Assembly (NCBI GenBank): GCA_009801085.1
Contig: VNWV01000042.1
Location: forward strand, 1-64,000
DNA length: 64,000 nucleotides
Origin: Lasiodiplodia sp. COLG20
Taxonomy: Eukaryota > Ascomycota > Dothideomycetes > Botryosphaeriales > Botryosphaeriaceae
Direction of reading: 5' to 3'
Shown: one piece after another, positions 33,435 through 44,557 of the stretch
Layout: every line of letters begins with the position of its first letter
Numbering within the stretch: the first letter of the stretch is position 1
Notes under the pieces: model-generated
Databases searched by the model: none
Seen by the model: the letters and a program-made list of their open reading frames with translations, nothing else
What the model was told of the DNA's origin: nothing
Program-made: the position numbers and the translations under genes

Positions 33435-33918
33435 GAGTCCGTGGCGCAAAGGGAGCGAAGGTGCGGGTTCTGGCGTGATGGAGATGACAGCGCACATCCT
33501 GCTTCAGCTCTGGTCTCGTCGCGTTAACCCCACTCCAGCCTAAAGCGTCGCCGAACCGATCGGCTACCAGACAGGGATCGAGAGGAGAACAGCGATACTG
33601 CCTTGCGTGGTGCGGGAACACGGCGCGGTGGAGGGGTCGCGACGTTCCTGGGCATTCCTGATCGCTTGCGGCGAAGGGCAGCTCAACACCACGCAAGTGG
33701 GATGGTCGGGGGGTATAGACTTTAGCGCGCATGTTGCATATAAGAAAATAGACGGCCACGGGTTAGAGTATGTACAGCCGCAGGATTGTGTCTTTCTTTC
33801 GTCATCCTCATTCTTCCCCCGCTGCTCTGCCAGCCCGCGGCGGCGTCGCTGTCGTCGTCGTCGCAGCTTCATCCGCGCTAGCTGGACCCTGCGGCAGTAC
33901 ACTAAGAGCCGCATAACC
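33435..33918. promoter_or_regulatory. Leader and promoter region of the 1283-residue gene
   Basis: The reading frame of the downstream gene stays open here back to 33607 but has no ATG before 33919, and its composition (Arg-rich, no structure) looks untranslated. A GCATATAAG element at about 33735-33743 is a possible TATA box, some 180 bp before the ATG. Confidence 0.45.
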
Positions 33919-36900
33919 ATGGCTCAGCCGCATCACAGCGAGCTCGCAACCCCGCCGCCCCCCTCAACAAAAGGAGTCGCGCCTGCGTCCGCCGCTTCTC
34001 CTGCGCTCTCCTTGCCCTGGCCGCCAGCGTCATTATTCTTCTCACCTACTGCCTCGCCCGCGCCCGTCAATCCCCTCGCCGCACCTTCGCAGCTTGGTCG
34101 CCGCAGCCACGGCGGGAATCAACCCACGTCACTTGTTCGTGACCCGCCTGTCTCCGCCCCTCACGCTCAGTCCGAGACGCCATCGAGGAGTCCCCACCGC
34201 CCTTCCGTTTCCTGCACCATGGGCCTGCTAAAGAGCGTCAAAAGCGCCGCTAGGAGGGTTAGCAGCAAACGCACGAAAGAGGGCAATAGAGAGAAAAAGG
34301 AGACAAGCTCAAGCGGCACCCCCAAGTCTGGCGATGGGCTAGCTGAAGAAGAGAAGACCCCGGCAGAATCAGAGCCTCCCGATAAAGCCAAAATGAAACT
34401 GCAACCCTACGTCGAATCAGTTGCAGACGAATCTGAGCTAGACGCGCAGACAGGGCCGGATCCGCAACAGTCGATGGAATACTTGCCTCTCTCCCAAAAG
34501 TTTCAAGACAAGCAATCGCCTCTGCCCCAGTTACGAACGCATACACAGCTCAACCGTGGGACACAGCGAAGCTCTGAACCAGCAAAATGTGGTCTTGACT
34601 GCGAATCTGATGAAGAGTCTGATGTTTCAGAGGCAGACTTGAAACGAGGCTCAGATCCGCAGGCAACCCACTTGAAAAGATCCATGAGAAAACAAGGCCA
34701 GCAGCAGCGTCGTTACTCCTCGCCTCAAAGCGGGTCATCTGTTGAGCCCTACAGGTTTCCCTTCCAGAGCGGTGGTGGGCCCGAAGATCAGCAAAGCTTC
34801 TATTCTGGTGCTGATAAGGCTCCCAGCCCCAAGGCCTCCAGCTATCGTGGCCACGGTCGCGTGGATTCACATGCCTCGCCGATCGTGGAGGATCATCGCT
34901 ATAACCCCTCGATTAGAGCTGAGGTTGTCCGTGAGCAAACGGTGTCGCGGGACGAGTTGCGAAGGCCCACCCTGCGGTCTCAGCGAGCGTCTCCACGTCC
35001 AGAACAGCTGCAGTACCACAGCTTTGGAGATCTTGGTAGCGTCAATGATCACGAATTTTTGTTTTCAGCTCCACAACGCAAGCTCAGCGACGAGCCGGTG
35101 AGCCCTACATCGATCCCGGAGAGCAAGGACACCACAGAGACATGCATCCAAAAACCACCCAGAGCAGAGAGCGTCATCGACTCCGACGACTCCACTGTTT
35201 CTGATACCGATTCTAGCGAGTCGGACGCCTCGTCGGACGCCGAATCCGAGGAGTCGGGGTCGGTGCTCGCCGTGCCAAGGCAGCCTCAGGAACGCACTCG
35301 CACGGCTTCCATGCCTGCAATGCAAAGGAACAGCGGTTCTCAGGAGCGTAATGCTTCTTTTGATACTGTGTGCTCAGCGGAGTGGATGAAGGGTGGGCCG
35401 CCCTCATCCTTCTATCCCCACTCGGACGACCCGGCCGATCCCGCGGCCCCGGACAGGCATGTTGCCAGCCACCCCCTGCAACGGCGTCATACGCCCGCAG
35501 GCGCTGGCAGCCCGTTTCAAGCATATTCTCCTGCCAATAAACCGCATGTTCGCCGGGCTAGAGCTAGTTGCTCTGCGTTTCCCAGTCGCGAGGAAGTGGA
35601 ACGGCGCGTGGCGAGAGCCACAGACGAGAAACGACGTAACGAAGTCATCAAGCGAGGGCAAGACCAGCTGATTGAAGAAAGGCGCCGTCAAAAACGAGAA
35701 AAGGAAATCTACGCTGGTCGTATCGCCGAGCTTGAATACGAGAAGAGCCGGCTGGTTAGAGATTACAGCGAAGCATCCCTGAAAAACGGCGAGCTCGAGA
35801 AGCGAGTCGCCAACATATCCACGCGCTTTCTCGAACAACGGCGCAAGCTCACAGAGCTGGAGTTGTGTCAGCGCGGCTGGGAGGACTTCGAGGCGCAGCT
35901 CAAAAATAACGCGCACGGGCTGCTCACTCCGCCCGACACCGCGTCATCGAGATCAACACCGGGGAATCCAGAGCGAGTCATAGCTTGGGCTGAGACCCTG
36001 GCGGACCCAACTTTACACAGCACGGAAACCCCGGCAGCTCCGGAGACTTTCCAAAAACACGAGCCTGCGCATGAGGATGGTGGGCCGGGCCGAACTATTG
36101 ATGGAACAATCATCAATGCTCTCCAAGAACCTTTAGACCCGACCAGCACCAAATCTTCCTCGGATTTCTCTGCTTTACAGAACCAGCCCTGCCACGAACT
36201 CCAGCCCGAAATGTCGGTCCAGTGTGCCACTCAAACCCTGGCCTTTCCGCCATCAACCCAAATGCCCAGAACAAGACTTCGTACACTCAAAGCTGCAACA
36301 CCAATCTACTCCCAGTCCAACGACTCGGCCGCGACGTTTGGCTCCGAGCAACAACCATGCCATCGACCCGAGCCTGGGCTGAATGACGGGCAGGCTTGCA
36401 GCAGCACCCAAAGCATAGCTGAATCCCAGAGAATGGTTCCGCCCAGTGCCGCATCGCGGCAGACCTCGCAATCTTCTCTGAGATATCATAATGGACGGCC
36501 CCGACAGCCGCCAAAACAGGTGCAGTTCGACGCAAGTCACGACGAAAAGACGCAAACATCAAGGAATATCAAGGATGCGACTTCTTTCCGGTCGCGCGAT
36601 GTCGTGGGCCAGCTTGTGAAACAACAGCAGAAACCAATCAGTCGACAAGCTTCTCCAGCTGCGTTTGTCCAGCAGCGCACTCAGACAGCCACGCAACAAT
36701 TGTCCACCCCTCGCCCTAATATCTCAGTCTTGAACAATACTCGGAAAGTCCAGCCCCAACTCCAAGCCTACGGCATGAGCAGCCAGCACGTTTACCAGCG
36801 ACAACAACCGGTGAACCACCAGGGCCAAATGGCACCCGCACACCAATCGCACATGCACGCTGCGCGCCAGCACTCAGCTCCCGCCAATCTCCAATCCATA

Positions 36901-37770
36901 CAAAATCACCAGAACAATCTCCGCCATGCTTATTCATCGACTCAAGTACAACGTTCCATTCGCCCACCTACCGCGAATGGACTCGTTAGCCATGCACATA
37001 ACGCACCTCGCCCAGAACCCCCCCGCAAAAGCTCCCAGCAGAAAACTCTCCAGCCGCCCCGGCCAAGCACATCGCATGGTGTCTCACGGCCAACCCTCGC
37101 ATCTCCTAGACCAAGCACCTCTCACGGCAAATCGCAACCCGCGCCGACACACCTCTACCCTCCCCGCCCCGGCACCAGCCACAGCACGCGTGCCGCCACC
37201 TTTGGCAGCAGCACCGTCCCTCCTCTTCCCACCATTCCGCAACATGCCCTGCAACAACCCCAGCCGTACCAGCATCAACCACAACAACAAGTACGTGGTG
37301 GAGGCGGAACCCCGGTCACCCTCGCTCCCAACGCAAACTACTACCCGTTCCCGCCGCCACTGCGCGGCACAAGCGCGCGCAGCCAAGAGACGGTCGTCTC
37401 GCACCGCACCGTGCTCAGCCGCATGCAGGGCAAGGCCCGGGCCGGGCTCGAGGAAAACGAGCGCGCCAACGCCGAAAAGCGCACCGCGGCGCAGGAGGCG
37501 GCGCAGCAACGCGCCGCTGCTGCCGCCTCCGCCAGAGAGGCGCCTTCGCCTCGTCAGAAGGACGCTCCGCAGTGGGAACCACAACAGATGGCGTGGGGAA
37601 GGGACTTGGTCGGCGAGGGCGTGATCCAGGCCCAGGAGGAGGCGGACAAGCTTTGGAAGGAGAAGCAGAGGCGGGAGGAGCAGGCGCGGAGGGAGGATGA
37701 GGACCGGAAGATTCGGATGGAGATGGAGAGGTTGACGAGGGAAAAGATGAGTGTTCTTGCTCGGGGATGA
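33919..37770 (+). CDS. Large disordered protein with central coiled coil, unknown function
   Basis: Intronless frame of 1283 residues from an ATG in good context (ACC before ATG). I do not recognise it. Order: Pro/Ser-rich N-terminus; a basic patch after an internal Met (MGLLKSVKSAARRVSSKRTK); acidic Ser/Asp-rich tracts (DSDDSTVSDTDSSESDASSD, about residue 420); a charged coiled coil at about residues 555-665 (EEVERRVARATDEKRRNEVI, later EKEIYAGRIAELEYEKSRLV); a long Gln/Pro/His-rich region with repeated RPSTSHG-type units (about residues 1045-1095); and a second Arg/Glu-rich helix at the C-terminus (EEQARREDEDRKIRMEMERL). Such architecture is common among fungal scaffold or cytoskeletal proteins, but no function is claimed. 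Confidence 0.82.
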   Translation: MAQPHHSELATPPPPSTKGVAPASAASPALSLPWPPASLFFSPTASPAPVNPLAAPSQLGRRSHGGNQPTSLVRDPPVSAPHAQSETPSRSPHRPSVSCTMGLLKSVKSAARRVSSKRTKEGNREKKETSSSGTPKSGDGLAEEEKTPAESEPPDKAKMKLQPYVESVADESELDAQTGPDPQQSMEYLPLSQKFQDKQSPLPQLRTHTQLNRGTQRSSEPAKCGLDCESDEESDVSEADLKRGSDPQATHLKRSMRKQGQQQRRYSSPQSGSSVEPYRFPFQSGGGPEDQQSFYSGADKAPSPKASSYRGHGRVDSHASPIVEDHRYNPSIRAEVVREQTVSRDELRRPTLRSQRASPRPEQLQYHSFGDLGSVNDHEFLFSAPQRKLSDEPVSPTSIPESKDTTETCIQKPPRAESVIDSDDSTVSDTDSSESDASSDAESEESGSVLAVPRQPQERTRTASMPAMQRNSGSQERNASFDTVCSAEWMKGGPPSSFYPHSDDPADPAAPDRHVASHPLQRRHTPAGAGSPFQAYSPANKPHVRRARASCSAFPSREEVERRVARATDEKRRNEVIKRGQDQLIEERRRQKREKEIYAGRIAELEYEKSRLVRDYSEASLKNGELEKRVANISTRFLEQRRKLTELELCQRGWEDFEAQLKNNAHGLLTPPDTASSRSTPGNPERVIAWAETLADPTLHSTETPAAPETFQKHEPAHEDGGPGRTIDGTIINALQEPLDPTSTKSSSDFSALQNQPCHELQPEMSVQCATQTLAFPPSTQMPRTRLRTLKAATPIYSQSNDSAATFGSEQQPCHRPEPGLNDGQACSSTQSIAESQRMVPPSAASRQTSQSSLRYHNGRPRQPPKQVQFDASHDEKTQTSRNIKDATSFRSRDVVGQLVKQQQKPISRQASPAAFVQQRTQTATQQLSTPRPNISVLNNTRKVQPQLQAYGMSSQHVYQRQQPVNHQGQMAPAHQSHMHAARQHSAPANLQSIQNHQNNLRHAYSSTQVQRSIRPPTANGLVSHAHNAPRPEPPRKSSQQKTLQPPRPSTSHGVSRPTLASPRPSTSHGKSQPAPTHLYPPRPGTSHSTRAATFGSSTVPPLPTIPQHALQQPQPYQHQPQQQVRGGGGTPVTLAPNANYYPFPPPLRGTSARSQETVVSHRTVLSRMQGKARAGLEENERANAEKRTAAQEAAQQRAAAAASAREAPSPRQKDAPQWEPQQMAWGRDLVGEGVIQAQEEADKLWKEKQRREEQARREDEDRKIRMEMERLTREKMSVLARG

Positions 37771-38738
37771 GAGCGGCAAGTTCCCGTGGAAAATTTCGAG
37801 TCGAGGACGCTGGTTTTTTAGGGAAAGGAAGGGAGTAATTGGGGGTAAAAACGCGCTGCTTGCTTTCCTGTCCTTCTCTATTTCGTCTTTTGCTTTTTTC
37901 TTCTTCTTATCTTTCTATCTACGGTCGCTTCTTAGCCAAACTTTTTTGTCTTCGATTTTCCCTGCAATACCTCACTCGCTATACCTCTGTCGCTACATCA
38001 TCTGCAAGTCCCCTCATTGTTCAGCGCAGTAATCTTATTGTGTAATGTCTTTGAAAAAGGCGGTTGGAACAGGAAAACGGTAGGATTAGATACGGGAAGG
38101 TAAAGTATGAAAAAAAGAGCACCAAGAGGAAAAGGTACAGTATAATTGCAGGCGTATGTAAATACCCTAGCATTGTATCCTACGGTCTAGCCTCTAACGA
38201 AAATCTGGAAGTTACAAAAAGGAGGGAAATGACGGACGTTCTTTATTCTCAATCATGTTGAGATTTAGCTAATATAGATCCTTTGTAATTATTTAATGTT
38301 TACGTCAGAAAGCGTTCTGCATAGCCTTCTCATCTCCGCTTATTTGAGTCTTCGAGAACTTGAAGTCCCTTGGCCCTCCGCAAATACAGGAGGCCAGATA
38401 AAATTGATCTGTCTAAACTAAGCGTGGGGCTATCTCCACTCTCTTCCAATATCAGCACGACATTTGTTAATATCCTTGCACGAAACATATTGTCAGATGG
38501 TCGTTAAAAGAATGAGTTTTCCTGTTCTCTATACCATGAAATGCTACGCTACGCTATGTATGCTATGCTCTATGCCATGCTAATCTAAAGGACACGCCAA
38601 TCTACCAACAGTACAAGATAACGTACAAAGAAGCGCTACTAACAATCAAACAGATCGCAAACCGACATCTAAAAAGGCCACCCATCGTTAATTCATTCCA
38701 CTCATCAATCCATCCAGCCCCATCCCCAGACAATAAGC
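37771..38738. other. Convergent 3' intergenic region
   Basis: About 970 bp between two genes ending toward each other. AT-rich with pyrimidine tracts (37890-37960) suited to 3' untranslated sequence. A short degenerate repeat of ATGCT/ACGCT units lies at about 38540-38585. No gene seen. Confidence 0.45.
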
Positions 38739-40403
38739 CTAGAACGCAATCCCGCTTTCCCACCACCTACGCCCGCTGTACCACCTGAACCAATCCGCGC
38801 CCTCCCTCGTCTTCCAGCACATCCAATGGCTCTCCCCATCCCCCAAACCCAAGGCGCGCAGCGGGCTCAGCGGCACCGGCTGGAACAGCCAGATGCCGCC
38901 GCGGGCGAAGTCGTCGGCGAGCAGCGGCGCCGTGAAATAAAACCACACGTGCACGAAGACGAAGTTGCCCGCGCGGCGCAGCCACCGGGGGGTCTGTTCC
39001 CGGCTCGCGGCGACGAGACCGGCAGCGCGCAGCGCGCGGACGAGCAGCGTCTGCGCGACGATGCCGAAGGCCTGGAGGACGAAGAAGGCGAAGGGGCCGG
39101 AGAAAGGGTAGGTGTGGCCGGACTGCGTGTAGCTGCCGGCGGCGTGCAGGCAGCCCGAGAGCACGAAGGCCGTCAGGAGCTGGATCATCTTTGCGGAGAG
39201 GGCGCGCGGGGACAGGCCCAGGCGCGCGATCAGGCGTTTGGAGGGCGCCTCGAAGGCGAAGCGGAATGTCTGGTGCCACCAGCTGCCCCACCAGCCCGCC
39301 AGCCCCTTGTCCAGCACGGAGGAGAAGGAGCCGAACGTGTCCGGGTACATCCAGGCGCAGGCGCGGGCGCCGATGACGCGTGGGCCCAGGAAGCCGACGA
39401 AGAAGATGGGGGCCAGCGCGAAGATGGTGGTGAGGGCCCATTTGATGGCGTTGAGGGTCACGAGGAGCCGGAAGACGCGGGTCAGCACCGGCGAGGCGCG
39501 GATGAAGGAGGGGAGGAAGGCGGGCGCGGGCGCGTCGATAACGCCCCAGAAGTAGGGGTCGTATATAACGATAACCTTCAGCAGATCCAGCATCAGGTAG
39601 CCCGTCAGGAATGTGGTCCAGCCCGCGCGCAGCGCCTCGCCGCGCGTCTGCGGCTGCCGCGTCCCGTCAGACCCGCGGTGGTTGTCTGGCTTGGAGGACA
39701 TGGGCGTGCCCGAGTTTGCGTGCAGCTGCTCCTGCACCCAGCGCGGCGGCGGCGCAAGCCCGGAAATGCGCCAGTTCCATCCCATGCCGCGGAAGTTGCA
39801 GAAGACGTCGGCAACCCAGTCCAGCCGCTCGATGAAGGGCGAGAGCGGGAAGTGCTGCCAGGCAAAGGTACCTTTGCGCTGGCTCGGCCCTGCCGTGGTG
39901 CCGAGACGCTTTCTCTCGGCGGCTAAGTCGACATCCTTGATGGTCGAGACGGTAAGGGAGTCCGACTGCGGCTTGTCTTTTACCACCGTTCCATTTGACG
40001 CTGCGGTTCCATTGCTTCGTAGGCTGGCGCTGGCTCCCTCGGTGCGCTCGATCCTGGCGAAATCGGTCTGGGCATCGTGGGCAACTAGCAGGGTGAAAGT
40101 CCAGAGGAGGGACCAGGAAGATATTAAGCCAACGCCAAAGGCGGGTGCCATGTTACGGGCACGGGTATAGAGAACGGAATGGATTGACCAATATGCGTTG
40201 AGAGCCCATACTGGATATCTGAGACTGTTGAGGAAAGGAGAATTGTAGTGCGGAACAAGCAAATAGATAAAACAGAAGATAGCCCCAAAACTGGCCCAAG
40301 GGTACACGAAGGGGACGAAGTCACCTGAGCTGATGCCAGCGTCGTAGGCTGCGTATACCTGGTCGAGAGCCTCGTTGTGAGTGGCCGGAGGATGGTTGAA
40401 CAT
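38739..40403 (-). CDS. Wax-synthase-type membrane-bound O-acyltransferase
   Basis: Intronless, 554 residues from ATG 40403. Several hydrophobic segments span the protein (ASFGAIFCFIYLLVP, GVGLISSWSLLWTFTLLVAH, LTTIFALAPIFFVGFL, MIQLLTAFVLSGCLHAAGSY and others). The family hallmark is GSWWHQTFRF at about residue 375, followed by a conserved His in SGCLHAAG that is the likely catalytic residue. This is the pattern of the plant-wax-synthase-like MBOAT group, which in fungi includes O-acetyltransferases of secondary metabolism such as Tri7. No biosynthetic cluster surrounds it here, so the acceptor molecule is unknown. The N-terminal variable region with a glycosylation-like NGTAASNGT stretch is not informative. 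Confidence 0.85.
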   Translation of the reverse strand: MFNHPPATHNEALDQVYAAYDAGISSGDFVPFVYPWASFGAIFCFIYLLVPHYNSPFLNSLRYPVWALNAYWSIHSVLYTRARNMAPAFGVGLISSWSLLWTFTLLVAHDAQTDFARIERTEGASASLRSNGTAASNGTVVKDKPQSDSLTVSTIKDVDLAAERKRLGTTAGPSQRKGTFAWQHFPLSPFIERLDWVADVFCNFRGMGWNWRISGLAPPPRWVQEQLHANSGTPMSSKPDNHRGSDGTRQPQTRGEALRAGWTTFLTGYLMLDLLKVIVIYDPYFWGVIDAPAPAFLPSFIRASPVLTRVFRLLVTLNAIKWALTTIFALAPIFFVGFLGPRVIGARACAWMYPDTFGSFSSVLDKGLAGWWGSWWHQTFRFAFEAPSKRLIARLGLSPRALSAKMIQLLTAFVLSGCLHAAGSYTQSGHTYPFSGPFAFFVLQAFGIVAQTLLVRALRAAGLVAASREQTPRWLRRAGNFVFVHVWFYFTAPLLADDFARGGIWLFQPVPLSPLRALGLGDGESHWMCWKTREGADWFRWYSGRRWWESGIAF

Positions 40404-40798
40404 GGCTCTGGCCGCAGGACTGGGTGTGCAGAGTCCTGCAGGGTGAAGGCAGATGTTAGTAGTAGGGGGGAGGCATCACGCAAACAGGAAATGTGGCGGC
40501 GGTAGCAGTCGATGAAAGTAGCACCGCGTGTTTTTGGCATAGATCAGGTTCTTGGCAGGCACCACAAGTGCCACATGACGTGGACCCGGTCGCTGGCTCC
40601 TGCCACGTGCATGACTAATACGCCGCTTGCGCCGGATTGGGCCTTTCGTTACACGCTGCACTAACCCCCGCCGCTGCGATTCTTTACACCGCACCCAACA
40701 AGCCCTCGAGCCACGGCCTGCACTCCAAGTCGCCCACCCCGATACCCTTCCAAGCACCCAAGTAGGCCTGAGGAAGCCAATTCCTCCCCACCGCAAAG
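40404..40798. promoter_or_regulatory. Divergent promoter region between the MBOAT gene and DRG1
   Basis: A 395-bp spacer between divergent start codons, without a clear TATA element. Nothing further recognised. Confidence 0.45.
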
Positions 40799-42392
40799 AT
40801 GGTCAACATCACGGAGAAGATCAAGGAGTACGACGCAGACGCTTCTCGCCTGACGTAAAAATGTCCCGCACCCCGCTGACGTTGCTTTTACCTCCAGGAT
40901 TGAGTCGGAGATGGCGAGGACGCAGAGTAAACTCACCTGCACCCCTTCTAGATGCGGACCTTAAGCTGACCTGTGCAAGAGAACAAGGCAACCGGTACGC
41001 CCTTCTGGCAATATTCACGTGACGCAAATTCTGACTACTTTCAGAATACCATCTTGGTCTACTTAAAGGGTATGTCGAAATTACTGCAGCTTTTAAATTT
41101 ATACTCACATCTGGTCAGAAAGCTTGCTCGACTTCGCGCTCAGCTTCTTGAGCCTACAGGCGGCGCCGGTGCTGGCGGTGGTGAAGGTTTCGATGTCAGC
41201 AAGAGCGGAGATGCCCGTATAGCCCTGGTCGGCTTTCCTTCCGTCGGAAAGTCAACCTTCCTGTCCAAGATCACCAAGACGAAGAGCGAGGTTGCTGCCT
41301 ATGCTTTCACCACCTTGACTGCGATTCCCGGTGTGCTGGAGTATGGCGGTGCTGAGATCCAAATTCTCGATTTGCCTGGTATTATCGAGGGTGCCGCCGA
41401 GGGCAAGGGCCGTGGACGTCAAGTCATTTCCGCCGCTAAGGTATTCATGTCTCTCCAAATACATGGAGAGTAATCTGACTGACTGCGATAGACGAGTGAC
41501 ATGATTCTGATGGTGCTCGACGCGACAAAGCGGGCTGAACAGCGCGCACTGCTGGAGGCAGAGTTGGAAGCAGTCGGAATCAGACTCAACAGGGATCCTC
41601 CGTATGTACCATTCCCTCGTACCTTTAGCAGCTCTTGCTGACTTTCTTAGGAACATCTATCTGAAGCAGAAGAAGGCAGGAGGCATGAAGATCACCTTCC
41701 AGACCCCGCCCAAGAACATTGACGAGAAGATGGTCGCCAACATCCTTCGTGACTACAAGATGCTCAACTGCGAGGTCCTTGTTCGCGACGAGTATGGTGA
41801 GTGTAACGACTGGAGCTCCTGCATCGATTTATTGCTGAACTTCACATAGCCACTGTCGACGATTTCATCGATGTAATCATGAAGGATCACAGAAAATATA
41901 TTAGATGGTAAGTTGTGCCACCCAGCCTCTGGACCCAAACGTGTGTCTCACAAATCCTGCAGCCTCTACGTTTACAACAAAATCGACAGCATTAGCTTGG
42001 ATTTCCTCGACAAGCTGGCAAGAGAGCCGCACACAGCAGTCATGAGCTGCGAGCTCGATCTGGGAATTCAAGACGTCGTTGACCGGTGCTGGAAGGAGCT
42101 GAGACTGATCCGTGTCTACACCAAGAGGTAAGTGAAACAAGACGAAAACTTGACGTTGTGCTCACAGCCGCGCAGGAAAGGAGTGGACCCCGACTTTGGC
42201 GAGGCTCTCATCGTGCGTTCCGGTGCAACCATCGAAGACGTCTGTGACCAGATTCACCGGACCATCAAGGAATCGTTCAAGTACGCTCTGGTCTGGGGAT
42301 CCAGTGCAAAACATGTTCCGCAGCGGGTCGGTCTGGGGCATGTGGTAGAGGACGAGGATGTGGTCAGCATCGTTTCGGCATTCAAGGCATAG
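40799..42392 (+). CDS. RBG1: Developmentally regulated GTP-binding protein DRG1/Rbg1
   Basis: Ten exons: 40799..40827, 40898..40926, 40980..40994, 41045..41069, 41119..41440, 41492..41601, 41651..41796, 41850..41907, 41963..42127, 42176..42392, giving 371 residues, the normal length. Four tiny exons (29, 29, 15 and 25 nt) build the N-terminus [20 protein letters not shown], then [20 protein letters not shown] motifs: [13 protein letters not shown] (G1), TTLTAIPG (G2 region), [19 protein letters not shown] (G3), NKID (G4), SCELD (G5). The C-terminal ~75 residues form a TGS domain. DRG1 binds a DFRP partner and associates with translating ribosomes. The exon density at the 5' end is striking, but every junction agrees with the conserved protein. 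Between NKID and the TGS domain lies the usual DRG-specific region. Confidence 0.95.
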
Positions 42393-42919
42393 ATCATGCG
42401 CGTTGATCGGAGGCAGAAGGTTACACGGATTGTGCGTGCATCCGCAGATGACCCTTGAGCAAATTTATGATGCATTCTTCCCAACAACATTCCAGCCTAT
42501 TTATATATGAAGCCATGTGCACACACGGCTCTATGGAATATCTATGGCGCTCTTTATGCTAGCGCGCCAGTTTGCTTGATCGCATCGAGTTCATGGCAGA
42601 TGTCAAACGGACCCTTTTCCGCCAAAGTTTAAGGGTTTAAAAATAGCCGCACCTGCAGCATTATACAAAATAGTACGCAAAACATGCAGAGAAACTGGTA
42701 AATGAGCAGGCGCTACGCATGCAAGGTGGTTACCCAGTGGAGGGTGACCGAGTCATTTGGGCGATGACATGTGCCGCAGTGCGGAGGCCAATGAACTCCG
42801 ATCATCCCCGCGACTCACGAGCTCCAACCACGACCCATCCTCTCCCACCGACAATGCGCAAGCTTTCAGAGCTCGCCTAGCATCCCAGAACCACAAACAG
42901 CTCCGCAGCGATCACCAGC
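42393..42919. promoter_or_regulatory. Promoter region of the GID9/FYV10 gene
   Basis: A 527-bp spacer between two plus-strand genes. It contains a CCAAT box at 42788-42792, about 130 bp upstream of the next ATG; role inferred only. Confidence 0.4.
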
Positions 42920-44557
42920 ATGGCTGAATTCAGCACCACCAAGCTCAACGCCGAGCAGCACCTGCTTCTCGTAAGCCCGCACACGTTTCCCCGCGAGCCC
43001 GCCCCGGTCGAGCCACCAAGGTACACTGACACGCCTCGCTACCACACAGGACCAACCGCTGCTGCGCATGCCCTACGAGCTGGCACGCAAAAACTTCAAG
43101 ACCGCCCAGCGATACGTCGAGCGCGAGCAAACCTTCGTCACCAAGGAGTTCAAGAGCGCAGCCAACGGCGCCGCCCAAGCAGCCACCACCGGCGACGCCA
43201 GCGCCACACTGTCCCAACTCGACACCATGATCAACCGCATGCAGGGCCTAAAGCGCAAGCTCGAGACGCTGCACAACGAAGAGACGAACATCCACAAGGC
43301 CACCAAGACCCGCATCCAGCACCTTGACGACCTGTACGGCATTCCGAGTTTGGCCGACGTCAAGTACGACGAGTGGAGCAAGGTGCGCCTCGACCGCCTA
43401 CTGGTCGATTACCTGCTGCGCAGCGGATATGGCGAGAGCGCAAAGGCTCTAGCAAAGGAAAAGGGCATTGAGAATCTCGTCGATGTCGATGCCTTTGTCC
43501 AGTGCGAGCGCATTGCCGAGAGTCTGAGGAACGGCCGCTGCCAGGAGGCCCTGGGCTGGTGTGGTGACAACAAGCAGGGGTTAAAGAAGTTAGAGGTAGG
43601 TAAAACGGCGCGTGAGAAGGTTGAGGAGAAAGTGGACGCGAAACGCTCGCTAGATCAGTACTGGCGATCGGTTTTCGCGGATCGCGTGTGCTTGATCGAA
43701 GAATGCCTATCTGGATGCCGACTGCAGGCAACAAACCTATCCAAGGATGAAGACCTATGGACGGTATGCCAGACAGGTTGAGCTCGATCTTTCGCACTTC
43801 GCTTCGAAACTTCCTTATCATTGACCCCTCTTCGAAGCTCGCCTGAGGCATCATTCGCTGACACCCTACTAGAGCAACCTTGAATTCGAGCTGCGCCTCC
43901 AGCAGTACGTCGAGATGGTCCGTACCGGCAATACCCAGAAGCTCCAAGAAGCAACACAGCATGCACGCAAGTACTTGGCATCTCACTCAGATACCAAATA
44001 CGCCATTCGTGCCGCTGGTCTGTTAGCGTTCCCTCCCGATACGCCCGCCGAGCCATACAAAGTGAGTTCACGCCCCCCTCTCTCTTTGTGAAGAGTCGCA
44101 ATGATTAATCTAGACTCATATCCAGTCACTCTACTCCACCGAGCGCTGGCCCAAGCTCGCTGAGCTGTTCATCAAGACGCACAATACACTTTACTCGCTG
44201 CCACCCAATCCTCTTCTCCACATTGCTCTCTCTGCCGGTCTTTCAGCGCTGAAGACTCCTTCCTGCCACTCGCAATATGCATCATCATCTTCCAACGCCA
44301 ACAGCACTTCCACATCCGTCTGTCCCATCTGCTCGACAGAGTTGAACGAGCTCGCCCGCAACGTCCCATACGCCCACCACACAAAGTCATTCGTCGAGAA
44401 TGACCCGGTCGTGCTGCCGACGGGCAGAATTTACGGGCGCGCGCGCTTGATGGAGATGAACACCAAATTGGGTACGCCCAAGGGTTTCGTGAAAGACCCC
44501 ATGGTGCCAAATCTCATCTATGAGGAGAGCCAGTTGAAGAAGGTCTTTATTTCGTAG
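42920..44557 (+). CDS. FYV10: GID E3 ligase subunit Fyv10/Gid9 (MAEA family)
   Basis: Four exons (42920..42970, 43050..43595, 43873..44061, 44126..44557) encode 405 residues. Order: N-terminal coiled coil (QLDTMINRMQGLKRKLETLH), LisH (RLDRLLVDYLLRSGYGESAK), CTLH and CRA helical regions (VQCERIAESLRNGRCQEALG; LEFELRLQQYVEMVRTGN), and a C-terminal degenerate RING with CPICSTELNELARNVPYAHH. This is the domain order of Fyv10/Gid9/MAEA, one of the two RING subunits of the GID/CTLH ubiquitin ligase, which in yeast marks gluconeogenic enzymes for degradation. The second intron is long (277 nt) for this window and remains open for part of its length, but splicing KKLE|SNLEFELRLQ gives the family sequence. 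Confidence 0.92.

Noticed and set aside
33607..33918. N-terminal extension of the 1283-residue protein
   Set aside because: The frame is open but has no ATG, and the stretch is Arg/Ser-rich leader-like sequence.
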